A stretch of 36,225 nucleotides of DNA from Aquificota bacterium (GTDB lineage Bacteria > Thermosulfidibacterota > Thermosulfidibacteria > Thermosulfidibacterales > Thermosulfidibacteraceae), in assembly GCA_015494645.1 (NCBI GenBank), contig WGAU01000011.1, positions 1-36,225 of the forward strand, in the 5' to 3' direction. Positions 16,407-25,087 of the stretch are shown in pieces. The first letter of the stretch is position 1; the number at the start of each line of letters is the position of its first letter. The notes below the pieces were generated by a model. That model had not been told where the DNA came from, did not search any database, and was given only the letters and a program-made list of their open reading frames with translations. Position numbers and translations under genes: made by a program.

Positions 16407-17612
16407 TTAAGCTATCTTCTTCATAGCCGTATCACTGGGAAACTGGAATATTCTCAAGTCAAACTCAGGAACGCTGGCGAGTATATGGTCAAATATATCC
16501 GCCTGCACCTTTTCGTAAGGAACCCAGCGCGTATCCGCCACAAAGCAGTAAATCTCCAGAGGAAGCCCCTGAGGAGTGGGAGCAAGCTGTCGCACCATAA
16601 GGGTCATATCTTTCCTTATCATGGGATGTATTTTAAGATACTCTTCAACATATACCCTGAAGGTTCCTATGTTTGTTAAGCGCCTCCCGTTAAGAGGAGA
16701 ATCACCAAGGTTGACTCCTCTTCTTTTGGCGTCCTCTTCAATCTCTTTAAGCTTTTTATCTATGTAGTCTTTAAGGAGGTGTATCTTTTTAAACCTCTCT
16801 ATCATCTGATCATCGCAAAACCTAATGGAACTCTGGTCTATGTAGATTGCCCTTTTGATTCTTCTGCCCCCTGAAAGCTCCATACCCCTCCAGTTTTTAA
16901 AAGAGTCCTCCAAAAGCTTGTAAGACGGAACAGCCACTATGGTGTTGTCCCAGTTTCTAACCACAAGGTTTGAAAAGGTGATGTCCACCACCTCACCATC
17001 CACGCCGTATTTAGGCATCTCTATCCAGTCTCCTATCTGCACAAGATCCTGGTAAAGTATCTGGAAGGTAGCGACAAAGGAGAGAAGGGTGTGCCTGAAT
17101 ACCAACATTAAAACCGCAGAAAGGGCACCTAATCCGCTAAGGATGCTCCAGGGGGATTTGTTTATAAGTATGCACACCGCCACAATGGCCGCCGATACGT
17201 AGGCAAGAAGCTTAAGTACCTGTATGTAGCCCCTAATGGGCCATCTTTTTGATATGGGATGGCGTTCGTATATGGAATTGAGAACGGAAAGAAGAGAAGA
17301 AACAAGGGACGCTGTAGTAAGGGAAGCTCCTATGTCAGAAACCTTTCTTAGAAAGTAAGCAAAGTCTCCCGAAAATCGGGCCAGAAATCCAATAACTACA
17401 AAAGGAATGTAGTTTACTGCTATACCAAATACGTTGTGCTCTATGAAGGTATCATCAATGGTGGTCTTGGTTTTCTGAGCCACATGCTGAGAAACCCTTT
17501 TCACAAACCATTTGGCTACGCTCCACAGTACAAAGGCTAAAAGAAGAATACCCAGCGACTTCACAACATCATAGCTGAAAAACTTCAGTAGAACGGTCTT
17601 AACCCTTTCCAT
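16407..17612 (-). CDS. MscS-superfamily mechanosensitive channel, YbdG/MscM-like
   Basis: A 401-residue inner-membrane protein. It has about four to five N-terminal hydrophobic helices, then a pore-lining helix and beta domain around LSGLGALSAVLMLVFRHTLL and DWIEMPKYGVDGEVVDI. The sequences WPIRGYIQVLKLLAY and SGGRRIKRAIYID are characteristic of YbdG-type channels, as opposed to short MscS. It should open on membrane tension during osmotic downshock. I chose ATG 17612 because GAGG lies five bases upstream and the ATG overlaps the thiolase stop (TGATG). A GTG one codon earlier is the alternative. It is translationally coupled to thiolase and ends 3 nt from the convergent GGDEF gene. Confidence 0.93.
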   Translation of the reverse strand: MERVKTVLLKFFSYDVVKSLGILLLAFVLWSVAKWFVKRVSQHVAQKTKTTIDDTFIEHNVFGIAVNYIPFVVIGFLARFSGDFAYFLRKVSDIGASLTTASLVSSLLSVLNSIYERHPISKRWPIRGYIQVLKLLAYVSAAIVAVCILINKSPWSILSGLGALSAVLMLVFRHTLLSFVATFQILYQDLVQIGDWIEMPKYGVDGEVVDITFSNLVVRNWDNTIVAVPSYKLLEDSFKNWRGMELSGGRRIKRAIYIDQSSIRFCDDQMIERFKKIHLLKDYIDKKLKEIEEDAKRRGVNLGDSPLNGRRLTNIGTFRVYVEEYLKIHPMIRKDMTLMVRQLAPTPQGLPLEIYCFVADTRWVPYEKVQADIFDHILASVPEFDLRIFQFPSDTAMKKIA

Positions 17613-18802
17613 CACAACCTCAGATTCTCAATTATCAAAGCGCTTCCCATGCCACCACCCTGACAAAGAGTGGATAGTCCGTATCTGACCTTTCTCCTTA
17701 TCATTTCATAGATCAAAGTCACCACTATGCGGCAACCCGTAGCTCCAACAGGATGCCCCAAAGAAATACCGCTTCCGTTCACATTGGTTATGGACAGATC
17801 CAAACCCAACCCTTTTACACAGGCAAGAGCCTGGGCAGCGAAGGCCTCGTTCAGCTCCACAAGTCCAATATCATCAAGGGTGAGTCCCGCCTTCTTTAAC
17901 GCTTTTTGAGTTGCCGGCACAGGTCCCCAACCCATTATGGCAGGATCCACTCCAACCACAGAACAGGCAACCAGCCTTGCCAAAGGTTCCAGTCCCAACC
18001 TTTCCGCATCTTTTTCCTTCATGACAACAACACAGGCAGCTCCATCGTTAATGGAAGAGCTGTTTCCAGCAGTGACTGTGCCGTCCTTTTTGAATACGGG
18101 AGGCAGCTTAGAAAGCTTTTCCAGACTTGTGTCCTCTTTGGGATGCTCGTCCGTGTCAAAGATGAAGCTTCCCTTCTTCGTCTTAACCTCTACCGGCACG
18201 ATTTCCTTTTTGAATTTACCCTCTTTTATTGCCCTCACCGCTCTCATGTGGCTCTCATAGGCGAGTCTATCCTGCTCCTCGCGGGTGATGTTGTACTTCT
18301 CCGCCAGATTCTCTGCGGTGATGCCCATGTGGTAGTTGCAAAAAGCACAGATGAGGCCATCGTAAAGCATGTGATCGTAAAGTTCGTGATTAAACAGCCT
18401 GTATCCCCATCTTGCCTTGGTAAGGATGTAAGGTGTAGCACTCATGTTTTCCATACCACCAGCCACGATCACCTCCGCATCGCCGGCAACAATCTTCTGG
18501 GCACCGGCAGTTATAGCCCTCATGCCAGACGCACACTGATTGTTTAGGGTAAGGGCAGGCACCTCATAGGGCAAACCGGCCTTCACAGAGGCTTGTCTTG
18601 CAGGATTGGCCCTCTGGCCCGCCTGAAAGATGTTACCCATAATAACCTCGTCTACTCTATCCGGTTCCACTTTTGCTCTCTTCACAGCTTCCCTTATAAC
18701 AGCGGCACCAAGATCCACCGCCGGCACATCTTTAAGGCTCTTCCCAAAATCTCCAATGGCCGTCCTAACCGCCGAAACTATCACAACGCTCTCTATACCC
18801 AT
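17612..18802 (-). CDS. thiolase (acetyl-CoA C-acetyltransferase)
   Basis: A 396-residue thiolase. It joins two acetyl-CoA into acetoacetyl-CoA or cleaves 3-ketoacyl-CoA. Catalytic residues are visible: nucleophile C90 (NNQCASGM), H350 (GHPVGATG) and C380 (LCQGGGMG), along with the NEAFAAQ loop. The length and the AVRTAIGDFGK start are those of the biosynthetic/degradative AtoB-FadA group. A GGAGGGGG ribosome site precedes the ATG. A good promoter lies just upstream, inside the end of the ThiI-like gene. No other beta-oxidation or polyhydroxybutyrate gene is nearby, so the pathway cannot be named. A link to aryl-CoA metabolism at the start of the window is possible but unsupported. Confidence 0.95.
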   Translation of the reverse strand: MGIESVVIVSAVRTAIGDFGKSLKDVPAVDLGAAVIREAVKRAKVEPDRVDEVIMGNIFQAGQRANPARQASVKAGLPYEVPALTLNNQCASGMRAITAGAQKIVAGDAEVIVAGGMENMSATPYILTKARWGYRLFNHELYDHMLYDGLICAFCNYHMGITAENLAEKYNITREEQDRLAYESHMRAVRAIKEGKFKKEIVPVEVKTKKGSFIFDTDEHPKEDTSLEKLSKLPPVFKKDGTVTAGNSSSINDGAACVVVMKEKDAERLGLEPLARLVACSVVGVDPAIMGWGPVPATQKALKKAGLTLDDIGLVELNEAFAAQALACVKGLGLDLSITNVNGSGISLGHPVGATGCRIVVTLIYEMIRRKVRYGLSTLCQGGGMGSALIIENLRL

Positions 18803-18831
18803 AACCCCCTCCCAAATACACTTTTAGATTC

Positions 18832-18860
18832 ATTATACCTCAATCCAAAAAGACTCCCAA
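18832..18860 (-). promoter_or_regulatory. strong sigma-70-like promoter for thiolase and the channel gene
   Basis: On the minus strand TTGGGA (-35, 18855-18860) and a perfect TATAAT (-10, 18832-18837) are 17 bp apart. The -10 overlaps the stop codon of the ThiI-like gene. The thiolase ATG is about 30 nt downstream. This gives the thiolase/channel pair its own transcription after the long upstream operon. Confidence 0.72.
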
Positions 18861-19960
18861 GACGGCAAAGGTAGTTTGGTGACAAAATTAAGAAACCTTT
18901 TCAAAGAAACCCTTGGTTTTGCCACCGGTCTTTTAGGAACAAAAGGGCAGGAGGGCATATTGAAGTTCCTTTCGTCCTCCACTCCGAATCTTTTCAAAAA
19001 GTCAAACACCTCCTCTTTGTTAAAACCCGCAAGGGGACGGTAAACCGGCAAAGTTGCAACCGAATTTATGTAAAGGAGATTGTAAGGAGTCTGACTGGCT
19101 TGTTCTCCAAGCATATCCCCACTGGAAATCCCTACCGCATCAATTTCATCTGCCAACTTAGAAGCAACCAGCAGCATAAAGGCCTTACAGAAAAGACAGG
19201 TATGGCGAGACGGCGCCTCAGAAGAAATAAGCTCAAGAGTATCCTTAAAAGGAACCCTCACAAGCCTCACTTTCATATCCCGCATAAAATAGGCAACCTT
19301 CTCAGCCGCATACCTTACCCTGTCAAACCTCTCCACTTCCCCATCGTCCATAAATAGAAGGTGCACATTCTGTCCCCTGCGAACCATCATCAGAGCAGCA
19401 AGAACAGAATCAGGTCCCCCCGAAAAGAGATGAACCACATCGCCCCCAGACCCTAACGGCAAGCCGCCAAGCCCAGAACGGGCATCCCAAAGGACCAACA
19501 CCTTTCCTTCTACCTCTTCAAGTCTGATCTCAATCCTGCCACACGGCCTGTTATCCCACAGGCTCAACCTCTCAAAAGCCAGCTCCTTCAGTTTTTCAAG
19601 TATCCACCTTTTCAGAGGCACCAAAGATGTGCTTTTTGCGTAAACAACAAACGTGAAAGGCCCTTTAGGAGCGATCTTGGAAACCCAATCCACATCCTCT
19701 CCATTTATCCACAGACAACGGTAAATTTTGGAAAAACCAAACTGAGACTGTAGAAGATCAAGCAAAGGACCTTCCCCTTCTATGAGATAGCGTCCCCCAA
19801 CGGTATTTTTGCTATATGAAATCCCTATGCTGCTTGCACGGGACGAGAAGTGCTCCCATAACAAGCTTTCAAGATGATTCCGGGTTCCCAAAGATTTAAG
19901 GATGATATCGGAGCTAAGACTGACCAAGAAGACCTGCTTATCCAATCCCGAACTGACCAA
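18833..19960 (-). CDS. thiI: ThiI-like tRNA 4-thiouridine synthase
   Basis: A protein of about 375 residues that should adenylate U8 of tRNA and transfer sulfur to it. Residues 1-165 match the N-terminal ferredoxin-like/THUMP part, ending in GLGGLPLG. The PP-loop ATPase motif SGGPDS is at 180-185. C255 and C258 (TCLFCK) and the family signature GDMLGEQASQT at 281-291 follow. C338 lies in MPSCPFVPKRP, the position of the catalytic cysteine in ThiI proteins. There is no rhodanese domain, as in many non-enterobacterial homologues. The start is uncertain: no ATG fits and the TTG at 19960 overlaps lptD by 23 nt, with a poor ribosome site. Shorter TTG starts are possible. Confidence 0.88.
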   Translation of the reverse strand: MVSSGLDKQVFLVSLSSDIILKSLGTRNHLESLLWEHFSSRASSIGISYSKNTVGGRYLIEGEGPLLDLLQSQFGFSKIYRCLWINGEDVDWVSKIAPKGPFTFVVYAKSTSLVPLKRWILEKLKELAFERLSLWDNRPCGRIEIRLEEVEGKVLVLWDARSGLGGLPLGSGGDVVHLFSGGPDSVLAALMMVRRGQNVHLLFMDDGEVERFDRVRYAAEKVAYFMRDMKVRLVRVPFKDTLELISSEAPSRHTCLFCKAFMLLVASKLADEIDAVGISSGDMLGEQASQTPYNLLYINSVATLPVYRPLAGFNKEEVFDFLKRFGVEDERNFNMPSCPFVPKRPVAKPRVSLKRFLNFVTKLPLPSWESFWIEV

Positions 19961-21983
19961 GGCCCCTGAGAATGATAAAGAAGGTTATAACCCTATCGTT
20001 TCTGCTACCGCTCAGGCGATTATCCAAAGTTTTATATCCAATCAGCACGCTCCAGCACTTCCCGTCCACCCTCAAATTCAAAGATCTCTCCACCCAGTAA
20101 CTGTGGTAAATGTCCCTGCGGTAATGCACGGAAAGCTCTACGTTTTTATACTTCAAGGAAGGATTGTACTCCATATACCTGTTTTGGGTAAACTTCTCGT
20201 AGTAGTACTTAACAGCAACAGCGGGAAGGAAATTCTTAATTCTCTTTTTTATCCTTCCCGCAAGGCTCCACTTAGTAACACCGAAGCCATAAACACTATG
20301 ATAAAGCCTGTAACGCAGGGAGAAATCATCATCAGGAGTTAGATCGGCTTCAAATAGAATATCGGAAAACTTGTACGGAAGACCTCTTCTATCCCTCAAT
20401 ATATCGTAGCTCTGCTCCAACTTAAATTTCAAAATCTCCTTGGAATCCTCAAGCCTCACAAACCTATTGGTAACCGAGTAAGTCACCTTATTCTCAGGGC
20501 CCATGAAATCCACTTCGTCAAAGTTGATAATATCTTCTTGCGCCTTTGTCTCATCGGGCACATAAACGTATTTGATCTCCGGTACAACGTTGTGCCTTAT
20601 GGTAGAGTTGAACAGGAGAAAATCCCTATAAAGAAGGGGTCCTCTGGACTCCAGCTCAAAAGAGTACATCACCCTGTCTGTAAACTCACCCTCCTCGCCC
20701 CCTTTCCTGTTCAGGCGCTTACTCCAGACGGTGTAGCGAAGTCCGTATTTGGGAATCAGCGAAAACCAAGGAGCCGGGCTCCACGGAAGGGAAACCTTGG
20801 GATAAAGGTCTATTCTTGACACCTTCCTATCAACGTCTAAAGTATCATCCTTCTTCCTGTACTTCAGGTACTGATTCTTAAATTCCAAGTAGAATGGAGT
20901 ATCAAAGATCCTTACAGGATAAAGTTCCCAGTCCACCTGAGGCAGCTTCACTACCCTCTCGTCGTAGCCTTCCTCTACATCATCCTGATACCTGAAAAGG
21001 AAAGAGAATCTCATACTGTCCAGCCTTTTAACCAAAGTTGCATAGCTATCGTTGTGCCTCTCCACATAGCCCTGAAAACTCTCGCTGAACTCTTTTCTGT
21101 ACTTTGTGGTGCTGGTAACATCCATCTTTCCAGAAAGCTCCCAATCCCACGGCAGTCTCTTGAAGAGCTTCCCCTTGAGCCTCCACTTGTTGCTTTTGGT
21201 CTCTGCCTCTTCATCAAAGTACTCTCCGTACAGCCTCAACCACTCATCCTCGGCAAACCTCTGTCTGTATTCCGAAGCAACCTTGTAGCTACCATCGGAA
21301 TAGGGAACAAACCAAAAGGTTGCATCCTTATCCCTTGATATGGCCCAGAAGAAGGGAACCTCAATGAACACCCCAAAGTCCTGCTTCCAACCCACAGTGG
21401 GAATCAAAAAGCCAGTCTTTCTTTTGGTGGATACAGGAAACATCATGAAGGGAAAGTAAAGAACAGGAACCCTTTTAACCCAGCCTGTAAAGTTGTAAAT
21501 TCTGGCAAAACCTTCCCTTTTTATGATGACTCTACTGCCCTTAAAGCTCCAATCAGGAAATTCCTTGTCACACCTAACCTCGCAGGTGGTCAGACTCCCC
21601 TCCTTTATGCTGTACACATCCCCAGAAAGTTTCTTTATCTTGTGGCCAGAGAAATGATAAAACGGCTTTAGATAACCCTTTGCTTCGTAGGCTATCCCTT
21701 CTTTGGTGTCCAAATTGAATTCCAAACGCTCGCATCTCAAAACTCCCCCCTCCTCCCACAACACCACATTGCCCTGAGCCACAAGATCCTTAGTCTTCAC
21801 ATTCAATCGAACCTCATCCGCCTCAAGGGTGTAGCCCCCATACTTTATGCGAACATGACCTGCAGCAACCACAAGATCTAGCGATGGAATCCTTTCAAGC
21901 TTATCGGCGTTTATAACAATCCTCTCGGCTGCAAAGGCAGGCAGCGCTGCTATAATAAAAAGAATCGCAAGTACTTTCTTCAA
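19938..21983 (-). CDS. lptD: LPS-assembly outer-membrane protein LptD
   Basis: A protein of about 681 residues that inserts lipopolysaccharide into the outer leaflet of the outer membrane. A signal peptide MKKVLAILFIIAALPAFA is followed by an LptA-like jelly-roll domain (about 20-130; VVAAGHVRIKYGG) and a beta-barrel rich in alternating aromatic and charged residues. The SLTTCEVRCDKEFPDW segment is a family hallmark before the barrel. I chose TTG 21983 because it begins exactly at the signal peptide and overlaps the pgpA stop as TTGA, with GAGG eight bases upstream. It is shorter than proteobacterial LptD (about 780 residues). It shows that the cell has an outer membrane with LPS or a similar glycolipid. 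Confidence 0.93.
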   Translation of the reverse strand: MKKVLAILFIIAALPAFAAERIVINADKLERIPSLDLVVAAGHVRIKYGGYTLEADEVRLNVKTKDLVAQGNVVLWEEGGVLRCERLEFNLDTKEGIAYEAKGYLKPFYHFSGHKIKKLSGDVYSIKEGSLTTCEVRCDKEFPDWSFKGSRVIIKREGFARIYNFTGWVKRVPVLYFPFMMFPVSTKRKTGFLIPTVGWKQDFGVFIEVPFFWAISRDKDATFWFVPYSDGSYKVASEYRQRFAEDEWLRLYGEYFDEEAETKSNKWRLKGKLFKRLPWDWELSGKMDVTSTTKYRKEFSESFQGYVERHNDSYATLVKRLDSMRFSFLFRYQDDVEEGYDERVVKLPQVDWELYPVRIFDTPFYLEFKNQYLKYRKKDDTLDVDRKVSRIDLYPKVSLPWSPAPWFSLIPKYGLRYTVWSKRLNRKGGEEGEFTDRVMYSFELESRGPLLYRDFLLFNSTIRHNVVPEIKYVYVPDETKAQEDIINFDEVDFMGPENKVTYSVTNRFVRLEDSKEILKFKLEQSYDILRDRRGLPYKFSDILFEADLTPDDDFSLRYRLYHSVYGFGVTKWSLAGRIKKRIKNFLPAVAVKYYYEKFTQNRYMEYNPSLKYKNVELSVHYRRDIYHSYWVERSLNLRVDGKCWSVLIGYKTLDNRLSGSRNDRVITFFIILRGLGQFGIG

Positions 21984-22420
21984 AACATCAACCTCAACAC
22001 AATATTGGCCAAGACCCCCGCAGCTACATCGTCCAAAACCACTCCCCACCCACCAGGTAGCCTTTCAAATTTTTTGAGAAACTCAACCTTGTAGATGTCA
22101 AAAAAGCGAAATAGAAGAAACCCATCCACCACACACCAAAAAGAGAGTGGGTTACCCCACAGGGCAACCCACATGCCCAATATCTCGTCTATCACAATTT
22201 TTGAGCTGTCCTCCTCTCCAAAGAGAGAGCGGCTTTCGTGGGACAGTCTAACCGCCCCGAAAAAAACTACCGCAAAGACAAGCAATGCCAAAAGTTTAGG
22301 CAATCTGGCAAGGATCACCACATAAAGAAGCAACCCCACCAAGCTACCAAAGGTTCCCGAAGCAAAAGGAATCAAACCACTTCCCAAACCTGTGAGAAAG
22401 AACACCTTAGCTGCACGCAT
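21980..22420 (-). CDS. pgpA: phosphatidylglycerophosphatase A
   Basis: A 146-residue inner-membrane enzyme that removes phosphate from phosphatidylglycerophosphate to give phosphatidylglycerol. The start GLGSGLIPFASGTFGSLVG and the acidic KIVIDEILGMW are family signatures. Several hydrophobic segments are present. The ATG overlaps the pdxJ stop by 14 nt, and its stop overlaps the lptD start, so translation is coupled on both sides. Pairing of a phospholipid enzyme with lptD gives this stretch an envelope theme. Confidence 0.93.
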   Translation of the reverse strand: MRAAKVFFLTGLGSGLIPFASGTFGSLVGLLLYVVILARLPKLLALLVFAVVFFGAVRLSHESRSLFGEEDSSKIVIDEILGMWVALWGNPLSFWCVVDGFLLFRFFDIYKVEFLKKFERLPGGWGVVLDDVAAGVLANIVLRLMF

Positions 22421-23126
22421 TGAGAATCTCCCTCATCTCTCTCACAGCCCTCTCAAGACCCACAAAGATGGCCCTTGCTATTATAGCATGTCCTATGTTG
22501 ACTTCCTCAAGTCCCGGTGTTTTCAGCACAGGATAGATGTTCTTGTAGTTGAGATCGTGCCCTGCATGCACCCTCAAGCCAAGGTTTTTGGCCACCCTTG
22601 CAGCCTCAAAAATCCTTTCCAGCTCCGTCTCCTTGTCTTCGGCAGCGGCGTAAATACCTGTGTGGATTTCTATAGCCTCCGCCCCCGTTTCACCGGCAGC
22701 CCTTACCTGCGAGGTATCTGGATCAACAAAAATGCTTACCTCTATGCCGGCACTCTTGAGCTTCTCAACCACCTTAGCCACCTCATCCACATTAGAGGCA
22801 ACATCCAGTCCACCTTCTGTGGTCACCTCCCCAGGACGCTCCGGCACCAAGGTAACCTGATGGGGTTTCACCTCTAAAGCAATGGCCAACATCTCATCGG
22901 TAGCGGCCATCTCTAAATTCAGCCTTGTCTTGACCGTCTCCTTAAGCAACCTCAGATCTCTCTCCTTGATATGCCTTCTGTCCATGCGGAGATGCACCGT
23001 TATTCCATCAGCACCGGCAAGCTCTGCCACAAAGGCGGCATGAACAGGATCAGGAACCACCGTCTTTCTTGCCTCTCTCAACGTGGCAACATGATCAACG
23101 TTTACCCCAAGCCTTATATAACCCAT
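22407..23126 (-). CDS. pdxJ: pyridoxine 5'-phosphate synthase
   Basis: A 239-residue TIM-barrel enzyme that condenses 1-deoxyxylulose 5-phosphate with 3-amino-2-oxopropyl phosphate in vitamin B6 synthesis. Motifs VNVDHVATLREARK, DGITVHLRMDRRHI and RVHAGHDLNYKN match PdxJ throughout. The ATG follows GAGGGGGA. It points to the DXP-dependent B6 route. Pyridoxal phosphate is the cofactor of LysA, encoded in the same long operon. Confidence 0.97.
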   Translation of the reverse strand: MGYIRLGVNVDHVATLREARKTVVPDPVHAAFVAELAGADGITVHLRMDRRHIKERDLRLLKETVKTRLNLEMAATDEMLAIALEVKPHQVTLVPERPGEVTTEGGLDVASNVDEVAKVVEKLKSAGIEVSIFVDPDTSQVRAAGETGAEAIEIHTGIYAAAEDKETELERIFEAARVAKNLGLRVHAGHDLNYKNIYPVLKTPGLEEVNIGHAIIARAIFVGLERAVREMREILNACS

Positions 23127-23136
23127 GGCTTCCCCC

Positions 23137-24483
23137 TCAACCCAAGTACTTTTCCGCTTCTTCTGCCAATGTCCTTGCGTAGTAGTTTACCCTCTCCTCG
23201 TCTTCTCCCTCAACCATGATCCTCAACTTTGGCTCCGTTCCAGAATAGCGCACCACCACCCTCCCGTTAAGCTCCCGCTCAACCTCACTCTCAATCTTGT
23301 CTATTTTATCCTTCAATGGAGTTTCTTCCAAAGGCGGTTTGTGTTTAACCCTCACGCTCACCTCAGCCTTAGGAAATCTTTTAACCCTTTCATCTACAAG
23401 CTCAGAAAGGCTCTTGCCCGTCACCTTCATAACCCACAGGAGCCTCAGAGCGGTCACAATGCCATCCCCAGTATTGGCGTAGTGGCGAAAGATCACATGA
23501 CCAGAAGGCTCACCCCCAAGCACGGCCCCCTTTTCCACCATGCCCTCATAAACAAACCTATCTCCCACCTTGGTTCTGACAAGGGAGATTCCGTGCTCCT
23601 TGAGAGAAACCTCAAGGCCTCTACCGGCAACTATGGTTGAAACCACAAGGTCGTTTTCCAAAAGCCCGTGTCTTTTCATCTCCACGGCACATATGGCTAA
23701 CACATCGTCCCCATCCACCAACCTACCCTTCTCATCGGCAAAAATTGCCCTGTCCCCATCTCCGTCAAAGGCAACCCCAACATGTGCTTCCTCTTCAACG
23801 GTTCTTTTCGCCATACCTTCAGGATGCACAGCTCCACAGTTTTCGTTTATGTTGTAGCCATTGGGCTGACAGTTAATGGCCACAACTTGAGCGCCCAGCT
23901 CGGAAAAGACCAACGGAGCTACTCTGTATGTGGCACCGTTGGCGCAATCAAGCACCACTCTCACCCCGTCAAGGGTTTCATTGGGGGGAAAGCACATCTT
24001 GAGATGAACAATATAGCGCCCCAAGGCATCCTCTATCCTGTAAGCTTTGCCTATCCGCTTAGGATCTCCTTTTATATCTTCAGACAGCACAAGCTCCTCA
24101 ATCTTCCTTTCCAACTCATCGTCCAGCTTCAAACCCTCTTCGGTAAATATCTTTATACCGTTGTCGTAGTATGGGTTGTGGGAAGCAGATATGACCACTC
24201 CCGCATCTGCCCTCATGTTCTTGGTTATAAAGCTTATACCGGGAGTGGGCATGGGACCAAGAAGATAGGCATTGGCTCCCATAGAACAGATACCTGCCAC
24301 AAGAGCTGACTCAAGCATGTAACCGGATATACGGGTGTCCTTGCCTATCACCACCATATTTCTGCTGCTTCCATGATTGGAAAAGATACGACCAACGGCC
24401 TTTCCTATCCTCAGCGCAACCTCCGGCGTCATGGGATACTCGTTGGCTTTGCCTCTCACCCCATCCGTACCGAAAAGCTTCAT
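23137..24483 (-). CDS. glmM: phosphoglucosamine mutase
   Basis: A 448-residue phosphohexomutase that converts glucosamine 6-phosphate to glucosamine 1-phosphate for peptidoglycan and LPS. The phosphoserine is S101 (SASHNPYYDNG). The metal loop DGDGDR is at 240-245, and the C-terminal phosphate-binding RYSGTEPKLRIM is present. Length is normal. The ATG overlaps the ybbR stop by 4 nt (ATGA). The ybbR-glmM pairing is a widely conserved arrangement, but the usual third partner, a CdaA-type diadenylate cyclase gene, is not present in this window. Confidence 0.98.
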   Translation of the reverse strand: MKLFGTDGVRGKANEYPMTPEVALRIGKAVGRIFSNHGSSRNMVVIGKDTRISGYMLESALVAGICSMGANAYLLGPMPTPGISFITKNMRADAGVVISASHNPYYDNGIKIFTEEGLKLDDELERKIEELVLSEDIKGDPKRIGKAYRIEDALGRYIVHLKMCFPPNETLDGVRVVLDCANGATYRVAPLVFSELGAQVVAINCQPNGYNINENCGAVHPEGMAKRTVEEEAHVGVAFDGDGDRAIFADEKGRLVDGDDVLAICAVEMKRHGLLENDLVVSTIVAGRGLEVSLKEHGISLVRTKVGDRFVYEGMVEKGAVLGGEPSGHVIFRHYANTGDGIVTALRLLWVMKVTGKSLSELVDERVKRFPKAEVSVRVKHKPPLEETPLKDKIDKIESEVERELNGRVVVRYSGTEPKLRIMVEGEDEERVNYYARTLAEEAEKYLG

Positions 24484-25070
24484 TCAGACACCTCCACCTT
24501 CACTTTCATAGGAACGACCTTTATCCCGTCAGGAACGCTTACATAGACCTCAACGGCCTTTGATTTTTTAAGGGCCTTTGGATCCAACGGAACGGTTTTC
24601 AAATATTTCACTCTCTGCACCTTATTCTTGAGCCCCACAAGGGTCACATACAGAGGTTCCACCCGCCACTTAAAATCCGGGTCTCTCTTCCAAGCAGCAA
24701 TAACTGGCACTTGCTTTTTATAAAGCTTCACAAATCTAACCCTGACCCTTTCGGGCTTGACTGCAAGGACTCTTATACCCTCCGGAACCTTCACATTATC
24801 CAGTGGAAGCACCGCTTCTTTCTGAGAAAAATCGCTGTGCACCACAAGAACCTTCACATCTCCAGGGCCCAACTTCTTCACCACCCACGGAGCTCCCTCT
24901 AATCTAACCTCCACCCAGGAGGGAAGGCCCTCAACCTGAACATCCTCAGGAAGGTTCACAAACTCAACTGGCGCTCTGACAGTGATCTCCACATACCCTT
25001 GGGAAACCACATAGTTCCAGAGAAGGAAGCCTATAATTAGGGCAAGGAGTTTCTCCCCCAAGTTGCGAAT
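24480..25070 (-). CDS. ybbR: YbbR/CdaR-like membrane-anchored protein, probable ATT start
   Basis: A protein of about 196 residues with one N-terminal membrane helix and roughly two YbbR repeats (beta-rich, extracytoplasmic). In other bacteria YbbR/CdaR binds and regulates the diadenylate cyclase CdaA. The product should begin M-RNLGEKLLALIIGFLLWN, which fits the family's usual N-terminus. That requires ATT at 25068-25070 as the start, with GGAGG at 25078-25082 seven bases upstream. The only nearby conventional candidate, TTG 25061, is 16 nt from that ribosome site and would lose the conserved R-N-L. It overlaps glmM by 4 nt. Diadenylate cyclase is not seen here. Confidence 0.87.
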   Translation of the reverse strand: MRNLGEKLLALIIGFLLWNYVVSQGYVEITVRAPVEFVNLPEDVQVEGLPSWVEVRLEGAPWVVKKLGPGDVKVLVVHSDFSQKEAVLPLDNVKVPEGIRVLAVKPERVRVRFVKLYKKQVPVIAAWKRDPDFKWRVEPLYVTLVGLKNKVQRVKYLKTVPLDPKALKKSKAVEVYVSVPDGIKVVPMKVKVEVSE

Positions 25071-25082
25071 GACACAACCTCC
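25068..25082 (-). promoter_or_regulatory. ribosome site and non-canonical ATT start of ybbR
   Basis: GGAGG (minus strand, 25082-25078) is a perfect Shine-Dalgarno core located in the 17-nt gap after the gltX stop. Seven bases later comes ATT (25070-25068), in frame with ybbR. The spacing is ideal for ATT and poor for TTG 25061. ATT initiation is known in infC, where it gives low, IF3-sensitive expression. Confidence 0.55.
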
Positions 25083-25087
25083 AAAGG

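Noticed and set aside
18833..19960. ThiI-like gene as truncated because the rhodanese domain is missing
   Set aside because: Many bacterial ThiI proteins lack rhodanese. All core motifs, including the late cysteine C338, are present.
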